A DNA stretch of 64,000 nucleotides from a cyanobiont of Ornithocercus magnificus (GCA_007996965.1 BIMP01000001.1:1054001-1118000), one strand, 5' to 3'; counted from the stretch's first letter, positions 51,999 to 61,154 are shown. The notes: generated by a model from the letters alone, not told the origin. Numbers and translations: made by a program.

Positions 51999-52354
51999 CA
52001 CCTTTATGCGTTAGCCATCACCTGTTGCTCTGCGCAACGGCAAGCAAAGCCCTTTGCTGTGGTCCTTCATCAGGCTTAGCAAGCTGGGCAGCACTCAAGC
52101 GACTTGTGCAAGAGCTGGGTTTAGAGGACATTAGTCGACCTGGGGGTATAGTACTGCGCTCAAAGGCAGACTGCCTTCGAATTTGTAAACAAGGTCCTAT
52201 CCTATTAGTTTGGCCGGATGGTTGTTGGTACGCACGGGCGACTCCAGAACGACTAAGAGTAATATTGCATAAGCATATAATTGGTGGTTATCCTTGTGAA
52301 GAGTGGATTATTAGGCGGACGCCACTGAGCAGCGCTCTGACAACCAGTGACTGA
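51995..52354 (+). CDS. Thioredoxin-fold [2Fe-2S] ferredoxin-like protein
   Basis: A 119-residue protein of the shortened thioredoxin-like ferredoxin family. The four cluster cysteines appear to be Cys13 and Cys22 ([12 protein letters not shown]) and Cys60 and Cys64 ([10 protein letters not shown]). The conserved tail region [32 protein letters not shown] is followed by EEWIIR. It would carry electrons in an unknown reaction. Its ATG overlaps the dxr stop, so a link to the MEP pathway, which needs reductant for its last steps, is tempting but unproven. The last 44 bases overlap the convergent YheT gene. Confidence 0.88.
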   Translation: MTPLCVSHHLLLCATASKALCCGPSSGLASWAALKRLVQELGLEDISRPGGIVLRSKADCLRICKQGPILLVWPDGCWYARATPERLRVILHKHIIGGYPCEEWIIRRTPLSSALTTSD

Positions 52355-53462
52355 GCAATACATCGGCCCAACAGCCTCGCTGACCATTGGGCAGCCGGCC
52401 ATGAAAACCATTGTGGCCACCATATGTAGTAAGACTGACTTGAATACTGCCTCGGGTAAATGTTTGGCTTTGACTAGCAGCAGCTAGCCGCTGTGCTGTC
52501 ACCGCAGGGACCCAGGGATCATCAAGGGCCTGAAGTATCAAAGTTGGTGGCAAACTGTACCCTTTACCTTGTTCACTCGTCAGTAGACCTGGCAGAGGTG
52601 AAGCGTGTTGATAATAGTCTTCAACACTATTATATCCCCATCGGGGCGCAGTAACTGCAGCGTCAAAGGCGCGAATTGTACGGGGTGGACCACCAACATC
52701 TCCTTCTGTAAGTTGCCAAAACTCCTTTGGAGTAACGCCAAAGGGGTCAGCAAGTGCCTGGCGTACAAGGCGTCGCAATAGCCATCGCTGGTACAAATGA
52801 TTGCGTGGTCGCTCTATAGACTTGCTGCAGACTGCTAAGTCCAACGGACTACTTGCACAGACTAGAGCATCAAGAGATGGACTACCAATTGAATCTGGAA
52901 TCAACGGATCAAGGCAGGCATTCAACAATATTGTGCCGCCTAGTGAAATACCAGCGCCAAATAATGGCAATGCTTTTTTTCTCAGGCTAACTTGAGCTAG
53001 TAAATCACAGAGTTTGCGGGCCTGCTGCAGTACTGGAAGCATGTCACTGTTGCAGCAAGCTGCATAGGTGCCACTAATTAGATGTCGCCCTGGATCTGCT
53101 CCTCGCAAGTTAAGTCTAAGCACAGCAAATCCAGAATGCAGCAGCACTAAAGCCAGACGGCGAACCCCCCTTCTTGAGCTAGAGCCACCGAGACCATGCA
53201 ATAACAAAACTAATGCTCGCAGTGGCGTCTGTGCTGGTGGTGTATCTAATATGGCCAACAGAAACCCAGAGCTAGACTCTTCCTTGGGCAGAGGTGGAAC
53301 AGCAATAAAGATTGACTGGCCTGTATCTGGGGGTAACAATGTGGGACGAAGCGTATCACGTACAGTCTGGAGATCACCGCCAATCCAGGGGAAACGCTGT
53401 CGAAAGGGAGGGATATCTATCGATTGTTGCGGGCTCTGCTGTTTTCTAGGCTCTTTTCCCAA
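52311..53462 (-). CDS. YheT-type alpha/beta hydrolase
   Basis: A 383-residue alpha/beta hydrolase similar to YheT/ABHD1-3. The nucleophile elbow GAGISLGGTILLNA contains the Ser, the acid is in QALDDPWVP and the His is in YGGHNGFHG. An oxyanion HG motif is in LLHGLGGSSSRRG. The natural substrate is unknown; carboxylesterase or acyl-lipid work is plausible. The start is TTG inside the 3' end of pntB, which it overlaps by 17 bases, so the same transcript may carry both. It ends 44 bases inside the convergent ferredoxin-like gene. Confidence 0.85.
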   Translation of the reverse strand: MGKEPRKQQSPQQSIDIPPFRQRFPWIGGDLQTVRDTLRPTLLPPDTGQSIFIAVPPLPKEESSSGFLLAILDTPPAQTPLRALVLLLHGLGGSSSRRGVRRLALVLLHSGFAVLRLNLRGADPGRHLISGTYAACCNSDMLPVLQQARKLCDLLAQVSLRKKALPLFGAGISLGGTILLNACLDPLIPDSIGSPSLDALVCASSPLDLAVCSKSIERPRNHLYQRWLLRRLVRQALADPFGVTPKEFWQLTEGDVGGPPRTIRAFDAAVTAPRWGYNSVEDYYQHASPLPGLLTSEQGKGYSLPPTLILQALDDPWVPAVTAQRLAAASQSQTFTRGSIQVSLTTYGGHNGFHGRLPNGQRGCWADVLLSHWLSERCSVASA

Positions 53463-54888
53463 CGCCTAGCTCCTTTAGTTCTACTAGCAGATCACCGAGG
53501 ACCTTCTTAGCATCGCCAAAAACCATCGATGTGTTTTGCAGCTCAAATAAGCTATTTTTAATTCCGGAGTAACCAGCACTCATACCACGCTTGATCACAA
53601 ATACTGTGCGAGCATCCTGCACATCCAGTACTGGCATGCCGTATAGCGGAGATGTGGGGTCATTTTTGGCTTGAGGGTTAACAACATCATTAGCCCCTAG
53701 TACCAAAACTACATCAGTAGCGGAAAACTCAGGGTTAATTACGTCCATCTCCTTAAGCTGCTCATAAGGCACATCAGCTTCTGCCAACAGCACATTCATA
53801 TGACCAGGCATCCTTCCAGCTACGGGATGAATTGCATAACTAACATTAATATTCGATGATTCTAGTGCTTGTGTCACCTCTCGTAATATGTGCTGAGCTT
53901 GTGCCACAGCCAAACCATATCCCGGTACAACAATTACTCTCTCAGCAGTCTCGAGGGTTAGAGCACATTCCTCAACACTACAACTGGTAATGTTATTGTA
54001 TTCTCCGCTGCTAGTAGCGGTGGCAATCGTATCCCCCCCTAGAGAACCTCCAAAAAGCACAGAGATGAGAGAGCGATTCATGCCTTTACACATCACCTCA
54101 GTCAGTATTAGGCCAGCGGCGCCTACCATGGCTCCTGCTACTATTAATAGCTGACTGCCAACAACGAAGCCCGCTGCAGCTGCAGCAACACCAGAATAAC
54201 TGTTGAGGAGTGAAATTACTACTGGCATATCTGCCCCACCAATAGGTAGAGTGACACCTATTCCCAAGAGTGAAGAACTAGCAGCTAGCAACCAAATTCC
54301 GTTGGAATTGCTACCGAATGTTAGCATATTAACAGCAGCAACAAGACCAAGTGTGACTAGGGCGATGTTAACTGCGTGACGTATCTTGCTTTGCATCCAG
54401 CTTGGCATGGAAAGCCATCCCTGAAGCTTTCCTCCTGCAACAACAGATCCACTAAAAGTAATTGCACCAACAAATACTGAGACTATGATTGAGAGAGTCT
54501 CAATAAGTATACTAGTTTCTCCAGTACGCTGGCTAGCAGGGAATAAGGCTACGCCGAGTGCAACAAGCAGTGAGGACATACCACCACAGCCATTGAAAAG
54601 GGCCACGGTCTCAGGCATTGAAGTCATCGGCACCTGCTGGGCAGTAATGAAACCAAACACACTGCTGATGAGGGTGCCAAGAATAATCCAGATCCAGGCT
54701 TGAGCAGTAATGCCACTGGTGCCTAGAAAGTTCACTAGAAGTCCAATAATGGCTAGCCCCATTGCCAGGGCTGCTAGCTGGTTGGCTTCTCGTGCAGAGC
54801 GTACCTTTGAGAGGCCTTTAATGCCGAGTGCGAGCAGTAATACGGCAATGAGCTCGATAGCATATTTGAGGGCAAAAGCAGCAGACAT
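53446..54888 (-). CDS. pntB: NAD(P) transhydrogenase subunit beta
   Basis: Proton-translocating transhydrogenase subunit carrying half of the membrane channel and the NADP(H)-binding domain III. The 480-residue protein has about nine membrane helices (about 1-290). The C-terminal domain shows VIVPGYGLAVAQAQHIL, HPVAGRMPGHMNVLLAEADVP and the NADP site VLVLGANDVVNPQA. It pairs with PntA1 and PntA2 directly upstream; the genes abut with no gap, so it is translationally coupled. The complex moves hydride from NADH to NADP+ using the proton gradient. Confidence 0.97.
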   Translation of the reverse strand: MSAAFALKYAIELIAVLLLALGIKGLSKVRSAREANQLAALAMGLAIIGLLVNFLGTSGITAQAWIWIILGTLISSVFGFITAQQVPMTSMPETVALFNGCGGMSSLLVALGVALFPASQRTGETSILIETLSIIVSVFVGAITFSGSVVAGGKLQGWLSMPSWMQSKIRHAVNIALVTLGLVAAVNMLTFGSNSNGIWLLAASSSLLGIGVTLPIGGADMPVVISLLNSYSGVAAAAAGFVVGSQLLIVAGAMVGAAGLILTEVMCKGMNRSLISVLFGGSLGGDTIATATSSGEYNNITSCSVEECALTLETAERVIVVPGYGLAVAQAQHILREVTQALESSNINVSYAIHPVAGRMPGHMNVLLAEADVPYEQLKEMDVINPEFSATDVVLVLGANDVVNPQAKNDPTSPLYGMPVLDVQDARTVFVIKRGMSAGYSGIKNSLFELQNTSMVFGDAKKVLGDLLVELKELGVGKRA

Positions 54889-55203
54889 TTAATGACTCTT
54901 TTTCCGACGGGCAGATTTGCGACCAAACATGGCCAGCATTCGGTCAGTGACAAGGAAACCGCCGACAATGTTGAAAAGAGCAAACCCAAGAGAGATAGAT
55001 CCAAGAATCATCAAGCTGGTGTTGCTATCAGTGCCAGCCTTTATAATTAAGGTTAGTGCTGCCAGAATAGTAATACCCGAGATAGCATTAGCACCACTCA
55101 TCAAGGGCGTGTGCAGGGTAGGTGGTACCTTGCCTATCAATTCTAGACCTAGTAAGCTGCCAAGAAGCAGCACCCACATAGCTTCGGCAAGATTCGGTGT
55201 CAT
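54889..55203 (-). CDS. pntA2: NAD(P) transhydrogenase subunit alpha, part 2 (membrane)
   Basis: The membrane portion of the split alpha subunit, 104 residues with three or four helices (such as EAMWVLLLGSLLGLELIGKV and MILGSISLGFALFNIVGGFL) and a basic tail. Splitting of PntA into a soluble and a membrane part is normal for cyanobacteria. It lies between pntA1 and pntB and abuts both. It helps form the proton channel with PntB. Confidence 0.95.
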   Translation of the reverse strand: MTPNLAEAMWVLLLGSLLGLELIGKVPPTLHTPLMSGANAISGITILAALTLIIKAGTDSNTSLMILGSISLGFALFNIVGGFLVTDRMLAMFGRKSARRKKSH

Positions 55204-56343
55204 TCAGTGAGTTCTTTCAGGTTTAAATACGTCGGCGCGACAGATATGGCCGTCTTTACTAATTAAGCAGCCGCTAATTAATTCATCATTAGTATCGAGC
55301 CAAACCTTACCCTCCTTGAAAACGGCTTCTAATAGTGCAACTAGGTTACGTGCATAGAGAGCGCTGGCATGGTTTGGTACACTGCACGGAAGGTTGCTGG
55401 CGCCAATTAACTTCACACCTTGACGGTTAATAGTGATGCCTACCTGAGTGCCAACACAGTTACCACCCTGAGCTACTGCAAGATCGACCACCACTGCACC
55501 AGGACGCATCCGGTCGAGCATATCCTCACTAATCAAGCAGGGAGCATGACGACCTGGCACCTGGGCGGTACAAATAGCCACATCAGCCTCGGCCAGCTGA
55601 TCAGAAAGTTGCTGGCGCTGTGCTGCTAGAAATGCCTCAGAAGCTTGCTTGGCATAACCATCAGACTCCATAGGCCTGTCTTCTACTGGTGGATCGATAA
55701 AGCGACCTCCTAAAGACTCTACTTGCTCCTTTGCAGCAAGGCGGACATCACTGACGTAGACGACGGCGCCGAGGCGCCGAGCCGTCGCAACAGCCTGTAA
55801 TCCAGCAACACCTGCACCGAGAACCACTACACGGGCAGGTTGAACTGTGCCTGCAGCAGTCATCAGCATTGGGAAGTAGCGGTCGAGTGCTGAGGCAGCT
55901 AGTAGAACAGCTTTATAGCCTGCGATGTTGGCTTGAGACGATAGCGCATCAGCAGACTGGGCACGGCTAACCCTAGGCAGAAGTTCAAGGGCCATTGCAG
56001 ATAGTCCGTTGCTCTGCAATGCAGAGGCAAGAGTTGAGTTGTCATGAGGAGCAAGTAGTCCCACTAGTAGAGCGCCACGGCGCATTGAGGCCAAGGATAC
56101 AAATGCTGGCGACTGCACGACCAGCACTACATCAGAAGCTGACCATATATGCGGAGTAGCTGGATTCACTAGCTCAGCACCGGCATCAGCGTAGCTTTCA
56201 TCAGTGAATCCGGCCACTCTGCCGGCTCCATGCTCAACAGAGACATCACAACCAGATTTCCGGAAGCGTTTTACAGTGTCTGGAGTAGCAGCAACCCGAG
56301 TTTCCCCGGTTGCTGTCTCCACGGGTATCAGCAATCTGGGCAA
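55204..56343 (-). CDS. pntA1: NAD(P) transhydrogenase subunit alpha, part 1 (NAD-binding)
   Basis: Soluble domain I of the transhydrogenase, 379 residues. It binds NAD(H) through the Rossmann motif VVLGAGVAGLQAVATARRLGA and has the mobile-loop region around RFIDPPVEDRPMESDGYAKQ, with the conserved ETATGETRVAATPDTVK start. The start is TTG. It is the first gene of the operon pntA1-pntA2-pntB(-yheT). A long gene-poor stretch lies upstream, where the promoter must be. Confidence 0.96.
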   Translation of the reverse strand: MPRLLIPVETATGETRVAATPDTVKRFRKSGCDVSVEHGAGRVAGFTDESYADAGAELVNPATPHIWSASDVVLVVQSPAFVSLASMRRGALLVGLLAPHDNSTLASALQSNGLSAMALELLPRVSRAQSADALSSQANIAGYKAVLLAASALDRYFPMLMTAAGTVQPARVVVLGAGVAGLQAVATARRLGAVVYVSDVRLAAKEQVESLGGRFIDPPVEDRPMESDGYAKQASEAFLAAQRQQLSDQLAEADVAICTAQVPGRHAPCLISEDMLDRMRPGAVVVDLAVAQGGNCVGTQVGITINRQGVKLIGASNLPCSVPNHASALYARNLVALLEAVFKEGKVWLDTNDELISGCLISKDGHICRADVFKPERTH

Positions 56344-56805
56344 GTTAGAGACAACCCATCGTTACACTGGAGGTTACGAGGTTATCGTCTGGCGATCGAA
56401 AAATTCTTCCTAAAAGCAGCCCAATAACTCTATATGTGCAATTCTTGTACTGAACTATCTCGAAAATACTTGCCACCTTGGGCTAATTCTTTGATAACCA
56501 GCTATGCAATGATATAGTGACTGTGATTTCCGCATTGACATAGGCTAAGTACTTAAGTCCGCCTACAAATATTTATAAGTCATCACTCTGCATTCATGAT
56601 GCAGAATCTATTAAGCAGCGCACTGCCTAAGCTTAAAGGTTGTTGTGTAAGATATGATATAGTTGCTCAATCTAGAGGTTTGTACTAGTTGGCTAACATA
56701 ATAATTCCAAAGCAGATATTATATAAAGCTTTGCAGTTTAGAATGGTAAGGCAAAATGACTGAGCGAGTTTTAAATGTTGATCATCATTTCCTAGGCAGC
56801 ACTGC
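56344..56805. other. Gene-poor stretch upstream of the transhydrogenase operon
   Basis: About 460 AT-rich bases with no reading frame I can support. It holds a sequence, GCAGCGCACTGCCTAA at 56615-56630, that nearly recurs at 56796-56809 (GCAGCACTGCCTAA). The pntA1 promoter should be near its left end. Confidence 0.4.
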
Positions 56806-56982
56806 CTAAAAAATAGGCTGAACTTCCTGTTCAACGGCGCGGGCTTGCAAGCTCTGTTTACGTCGGTGTAGCAAGCGGGCCCGCAAAATCAGTGGATCAA
56901 TGTCACATTCTAGCAACCAACATTGCTCAAGCCAGTGACGTTGTTGCTGAACACTGAGCTGTTCGGGATGTCTCTTAGCCAT
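56806..56982 (-). CDS. Small basic protein of unknown function
   Basis: A 58-residue ORF, MAKRHPEQLSVQQQRHWLEQ then a helix-rich, Arg-rich remainder (DPLILRARLLHRRKQSLQAR) ending in AVEQEVQPIF. It is coherent and amphipathic, unlike the surrounding AT-rich DNA, which is why I accept it; it resembles small picocyanobacterial proteins. Function unknown. A TAGGCAG-CA-CTGCCTA palindrome overlaps its stop codon. Confidence 0.65.
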   Translation of the reverse strand: MAKRHPEQLSVQQQRHWLEQCWLLECDIDPLILRARLLHRRKQSLQARAVEQEVQPIF

Positions 56983-57990
56983 AGTGGTGATGGGTCCTGT
57001 AACTCGGAGAGGTGATGGCCGGAAGCTAGAGACATCTGCAAGTAGGGAAATGGTTAGAAAGACTTATCTTTGCTGCTTTATTCGGGACCTACGCTAGTTT
57101 TAGGGAGATTAGTCAAACTTTATTAGTAAGCTGTTAAGAGCAGCGTGCAATATATCTCAGGATCAGGAAAAATTCCTGTGAGCAAGCAATGCTTTGACCA
57201 GTCTCTTAACCAGTATGTGGTGCAGTATTTAGAATCTCTGCAGCGACTATCAGCACTTTAGTTACTAAAAATAGGACTTAAATTAACCATAAAACATTAA
57301 CCCTAGGTAACCACATAAACCCTCTCAAGACATAGATATTCTTAGCTAAACACTTTGGCTAGGCGCTAACCGATCTAATATTCGCTAAGTTGGTATAGAG
57401 TAATTAATGAGTGCGTTAGTCTTGATCTATATGTTCATACTAAACCTGACTGCACTGTATAATTGGCACCAAATAATGTAGACTAAGACTAGTACAGCGA
57501 ATCCCTCAACATAGACCTGCGTAGATGGCAATTACTCGATACTACTAGTGAATGTGATTTTTATTTAAATACCAGTGGCTCCATAGATCTGATGTGTGAC
57601 CTAAGTTATTACTCTTGAGCTGTGCAAATTAGTGCTATATAAGCTATTATGTGTAAGATGCAGCTCTTCAAGCTCTAGAATTTCCTTGCAGACAGACTCT
57701 CCTTGATATAGATCTTAGACTGGGGCCATGCACCGGACTGGAAATCTTAAGAATGGATTACCTGCTTTAATAAGTAGTATAAACCACTCGAGAACACTGC
57801 CCTTTTACTAACATAATTTCTAAGAAATGTTAGGAGCTCTATTAAGAGAAGAAAAGCTATAGAGCAGTAATTAAAACTGCCAAGGACAAAGCTTAAAAGC
57901 TCCAAGTTCTTGGTATAGACACTTCGGTTACGCTGTCAGCAATCTGGCAGCAGCAAGTTAAGCAGATCTAGAGTCCAACTCACAATAGCT
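56983..57990. other. Gene-poor stretch ahead of trxB
   Basis: About 1,000 AT-rich bases with frequent stops in every frame. I read all frames and found no remnant that matches a known protein, no tRNA and no obvious RNA structure. The trxB promoter should be in the last 150 bases. Confidence 0.45.
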
Positions 57991-59394
57991 ATGTTTACCA
58001 TGGACACCACGAACCACCGAGAGCCCTCAGCGGTCGAGAATGTTGTGGTCATTGGTTCTGGCCCAGCCGGATACACCGCAGCTATCTACGCTGCACGAGC
58101 CAACCTCCAGCCTCTGGTAATTACTGGGTTCCAACGTGGTGGCATCCCAGGGGGGCAACTTATGACAACCACTCACGTCGAGAATTTCCCTGGTTTTCCT
58201 GATGGTGTTCTGGGACCAGAGCTAATGAATATGATGAGACGCCAGGCTGTGCGCTGGGGAGCTTACTTGCTAGAAGCTGATGCTGACCATATTGACCTTG
58301 CTGAGCACCCATATAAAGTTCAGGTAGGCGAGCAAACTATCCAAACCAATTCTTTAATTATCGCAACAGGCGCTAGCGCTAATCGTCTTGGTTTGCCGAG
58401 TGAGGAGCGATTCTGGAGCCATGGGATTAGCACCTGTGCCATTTGTGACGGCGCCATTCCTCAGTTTCGCAATGAGCAGTTAGCTGTTGTTGGAGGTGGA
58501 GACTCTGCTTGTGAAGAGGCTATCTACCTGACAAAATACAGTAGCAAAGTACATATGTTGGTACGTTCGGAACACCTTCGCGCCAGCGCCACTATGGCTG
58601 AACGTGTGCAAGCCAATTCACGAATTGATGTTCATTGGAATGTGCAAGTAGTTGATGCTCATGGAGAAGACTGGCTCTCTTCTATTGAGCTACACAACCG
58701 CAAGACTGGTCTCAATGAGACCCTACTAGTGCGTGGCCTCTTCTATGCTATTGGCCATACTCCAAATACTGATCTGATCACTGGTCAGTTAGACCTTGAT
58801 CCTGATGGTTATCTAGCCACACAGCCTGGTCGACCTGAGACATCACTTAAGGGAGTTTTTGCTGCTGGCGATGTTGCTGACACCGAGTGGCGTCAAGGGA
58901 TCACAGCTGCTGGCAGTGGATGCCAGGCAGCCTTGGCTGCTGAACGTTGGCTATCCTCTCATGACGGTTTTGTAACGATGGTTCGTAATCAAAGATCACA
59001 GTCTGAAGAGATCGTAGAGCAGCAGTTGGTAGCTATAGAAAGTGAAGAAACCTACAACCCATCTGCTATTTGGCAGAAGGGCAGCTTTGCTCTCCGCAAG
59101 CTTTACCACGATAGTGACCGACCATTACTAGTTGTCTACACTTCACCAAGCTGTGGTCCTTGCTATGTGCTCAAACCTCAAATCAAGCGCTTGCTTGATG
59201 AGTTACAAGGACAAGCTCAGGGAGTGGAAATCAATATAGAAGCTGAGCCAGAGATTGCACAGCAGGCAGGTGTTAATGGCACACCGACAGTACAACTCTT
59301 TCATCACAAAGAACTGCGGAAGCAATGGTCTGGTGTAAAGCAGCGCAGTGAATTCCGCAGTGCGATTGACAGTCTACTGAGGACCCCAGCATAG
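57991..59394 (+). CDS. trxB: NADPH-thioredoxin reductase with fused thioredoxin domain (NTRC)
   Basis: A 467-residue flavoenzyme in which an NADPH-dependent thioredoxin reductase is fused to its own thioredoxin. The FAD motif GSGPAGYTAAIYAAR is near residue 22, the redox pair CAIC is at 149-152, the NADPH motif VVGGGDSACEEAIYL near 168, and the second FAD region is FAAGDVAD. The C-terminal thioredoxin domain (about 345-465) has SCGPCYVL with Cys388 and Cys391. NTRC feeds NADPH reducing power to 2-Cys peroxiredoxin and Calvin-cycle and chlorophyll enzymes, acting beside the separate trxA. It converges with infA. Confidence 0.95.
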   Translation: MFTMDTTNHREPSAVENVVVIGSGPAGYTAAIYAARANLQPLVITGFQRGGIPGGQLMTTTHVENFPGFPDGVLGPELMNMMRRQAVRWGAYLLEADADHIDLAEHPYKVQVGEQTIQTNSLIIATGASANRLGLPSEERFWSHGISTCAICDGAIPQFRNEQLAVVGGGDSACEEAIYLTKYSSKVHMLVRSEHLRASATMAERVQANSRIDVHWNVQVVDAHGEDWLSSIELHNRKTGLNETLLVRGLFYAIGHTPNTDLITGQLDLDPDGYLATQPGRPETSLKGVFAAGDVADTEWRQGITAAGSGCQAALAAERWLSSHDGFVTMVRNQRSQSEEIVEQQLVAIESEETYNPSAIWQKGSFALRKLYHDSDRPLLVVYTSPSCGPCYVLKPQIKRLLDELQGQAQGVEINIEAEPEIAQQAGVNGTPTVQLFHHKELRKQWSGVKQRSEFRSAIDSLLRTPA

Positions 59395-59404
59395 GGGACA
59401 TCGA

Positions 59405-59431
59405 GCGGCTCTCAGCGTCGCCGAGAGCCGC
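59405..59431. terminator. GC-rich hairpin across the trxB/infA 3' junction
   Basis: GCGGCTCTC at 59405-59413 and GAGAGCCGC at 59423-59431 form a perfect 9-bp stem with a 9-base loop. It includes the infA stop codon and lies 10 bases after trxB. No T-run follows on either strand, so its terminator role is only likely. Confidence 0.4.
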
Positions 59432-59690
59432 CACCAGGTCGGTTACCACTCCCACCAGGTCGTCCCCCAGGGGCACCAGCATTGCGCTCACGATAGGTTA
59501 TACGGCCACGGCTGAGGTCATACGGGCTGATCTCAACAAGTACCTTGTCTCCTGCCAGTAACTTGATACGGAATTTGGTCAGCTTGCCGGCCGCTCGGCA
59601 AAGGCATTGGTGACCTGATGGCTGATCGAGGGTAACGAGATAAAATCCGTTGCCCTGCTCTTTCTCAATCACGCCTGAGGTCTCAATCAT
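59412..59690 (-). CDS. infA: IF-1-like S1 domain protein (translation initiation factor IF-1 type)
   Basis: A 92-residue protein. An OB-fold of the IF-1 class spans about residues 1-68 (ETSGVIEKEQGNGFYLVTLD, FRIKLLAGDKVLVEISPYDL, RGRITYRER). It is followed by a Gly/Arg/Pro-rich tail (GAPGGRPGGSGNRPGGGSRRR-like) that is not part of classical IF-1 and may contact RNA. Classical IF-1 helps start-codon selection on the 30S subunit. Whether a second infA exists elsewhere is unknown, so this could be a paralogue. ATG start is clear. Confidence 0.85.
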   Translation of the reverse strand: MIETSGVIEKEQGNGFYLVTLDQPSGHQCLCRAAGKLTKFRIKLLAGDKVLVEISPYDLSRGRITYRERNAGAPGGRPGGSGNRPGGGSRRR

Positions 59691-59788
59691 ATGTATGGTC
59701 AGCCAAAGTGATTGTGGCCGGAATCTTAGGCATCCGCACGACTTTCCTTTCTCTAGGCTCTAGAAGATCCAAATATCTGACTACTAGC

Positions 59789-59881
59789 ATGGCTTTCCCA
59801 CCCCTCAGCCTCGATCTTGGTTTACTTCTTATCTCGATCGGGGTGGTAAATCTCTGGCGTGCCTGGCAAAATCAGTCTTGA
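59789..59881 (+). CDS. Possible tiny membrane protein
   Basis: A 30-residue frame, starting ATG, with a single hydrophobic helix (LSLDLGLLLISIGVVNLW) and a polar tail (RAWQNQS). It resembles single-span photosystem-type or regulatory peptides in form only; I could not match it to PsbM, PsbX, PsaM, PetL or PetN. No Shine-Dalgarno is visible. Low confidence. Confidence 0.3.
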   Translation: MAFPPLSLDLGLLLISIGVVNLWRAWQNQS

Positions 59882-60307
59882 GGCCCTAAGAAGCTCTCTT
59901 GCCCAATTGTGTGTCTAACTCTGCTCAGGTCGCCTCAAGCCCGCACCGCTGTGACTAGCCTACGTCAGGCTGTGTGCTGTGTCGATCTGAGAGCAATTTC
60001 GTGCAAGGCGGAACGCTATAGAAACCCCCACGACTAAGACAAGTCTAACTACTGTTCGTATTAAGCATCCGCCGACACGTAGACCCTAGAGAGTACTTAA
60101 CTTAAATTCGCTCTATAGTCACATTAAATTATTCAGAAACTGCATAGCTATTCTGTGAGGCTAGCAAACTTTTAAGCAAGCTTATATGTAAGTTAAGCCT
60201 CTGCTACCCTTACCAATATTGTACTATTGACCGGGCTCAGAAGAAACCTAAATTGGGTTAGAATACTAAATACAATCTGAAAGACTTCATGACTTTTGTT
60301 TAATTTT
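59882..60307. other. Spacer ahead of the decayed methyltransferase
   Basis: About 425 bases with no supported gene. It may include further remains of the decayed gene's 3' part, but I could not align any to known protein. Confidence 0.4.
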
Positions 60308-61060
60308 CTAACAGCGTGAACTGACGAATAATTGGCCAATGAGAGTAACCGATCGGAACTCAATACCTTCCGACAAACGCCAGGGTTGAATCGAATAACT
60401 AGCATATTATACTCTTATTAAACCAAGTTTTCGGAAGTCTTCCAGAAAAGATTTCTCAAGCCAGGCTCCACTAATGCAGCTACTCCAGAGTTCTAGATCT
60501 TGTTGCAATGCAAGTGGGACTGGCTGATTACAGACAGTACTGCTGATAGCTACATGTCTGCTTGGGCATAGCATGCGCCGGATGTTCACAAGCAGATGAG
60601 TCGCGCAGAACAGTTGACTAAGTTGAGGACACAGTTGCTAAAAACCACGTCAATGTCTGCTTGGGGGATCAAGGGCAAGCCATTTGACTGGGGATTATCT
60701 AGGGTTTCTATAAGCCCCTCGAGAAATTGCACATTACTATAGCCGATATTTTTAGCTACTACTGGAGCTGCTGAGCATGATAGAGCTAGCATCTCGGCAT
60801 TTGGTCAACATCTATGACAGCACTGCTGGCACCAATTATCTATGCACAGATAAATGCATTCTTGCCGCTAGCACTACCTAGATCTAACACAGTGTCGCCG
60901 CTCTGGACCAATGCGTGGGGTTGCCACAGCCATAATCCCTTTCCATGATTTCATTAGGGATTACTCATTAGCAAGATTGGATCAAAAGCAACCGGGCTAC
61001 AAAGACAGGCCTCCTACCTACGCACTGCTGGTCCTTAGCGATCCTGTACAACCTGAGTTT
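60308..61060 (-). pseudogene. Decayed SAM-dependent methyltransferase, ArsM/UbiE-like
   Basis: Protein-like pieces in shifting frames line up in order with one methyltransferase of the cyanobacterial ArsM-like kind. They are EACLCSPVAFDP, ERDYGCGNPTHW, GDTVLDLGSASGKNAFICA (the SAM motif), then EMLALSCSAAP, YSNVQFLEGLIE, ADIDVVFSNCVLNLV, CNQPVPLALQQDLELWSSC, GAWLEKSFLEDFRKLGL and EGIEFRSVTLIGQLF. Lesions include stops at 61035-61037, 61014-61016 and 60840-60842, and frameshifts near 60965, 60905, 60810, 60592 and 60400. No single frame can make the enzyme. The intact ancestor probably methylated arsenite or a small molecule. The gene is dead unless many recoding events are assumed. Confidence 0.88.
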
Positions 61061-61154
61061 GATCAATAGGGCCACAGCAGCTTAGGATCATAACATTGAA
61101 GTTGGTAACAGTTTAGTTCTAGGGTAGCTGCACAGCCTGGTTACTAAACTAGAT

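Noticed and set aside
60193-60589. Two minus-strand frames in the decayed methyltransferase region as separate genes
   Set aside because: Their protein-like parts align in order with the single methyltransferase and are interrupted by stops, so they are parts of a pseudogene.
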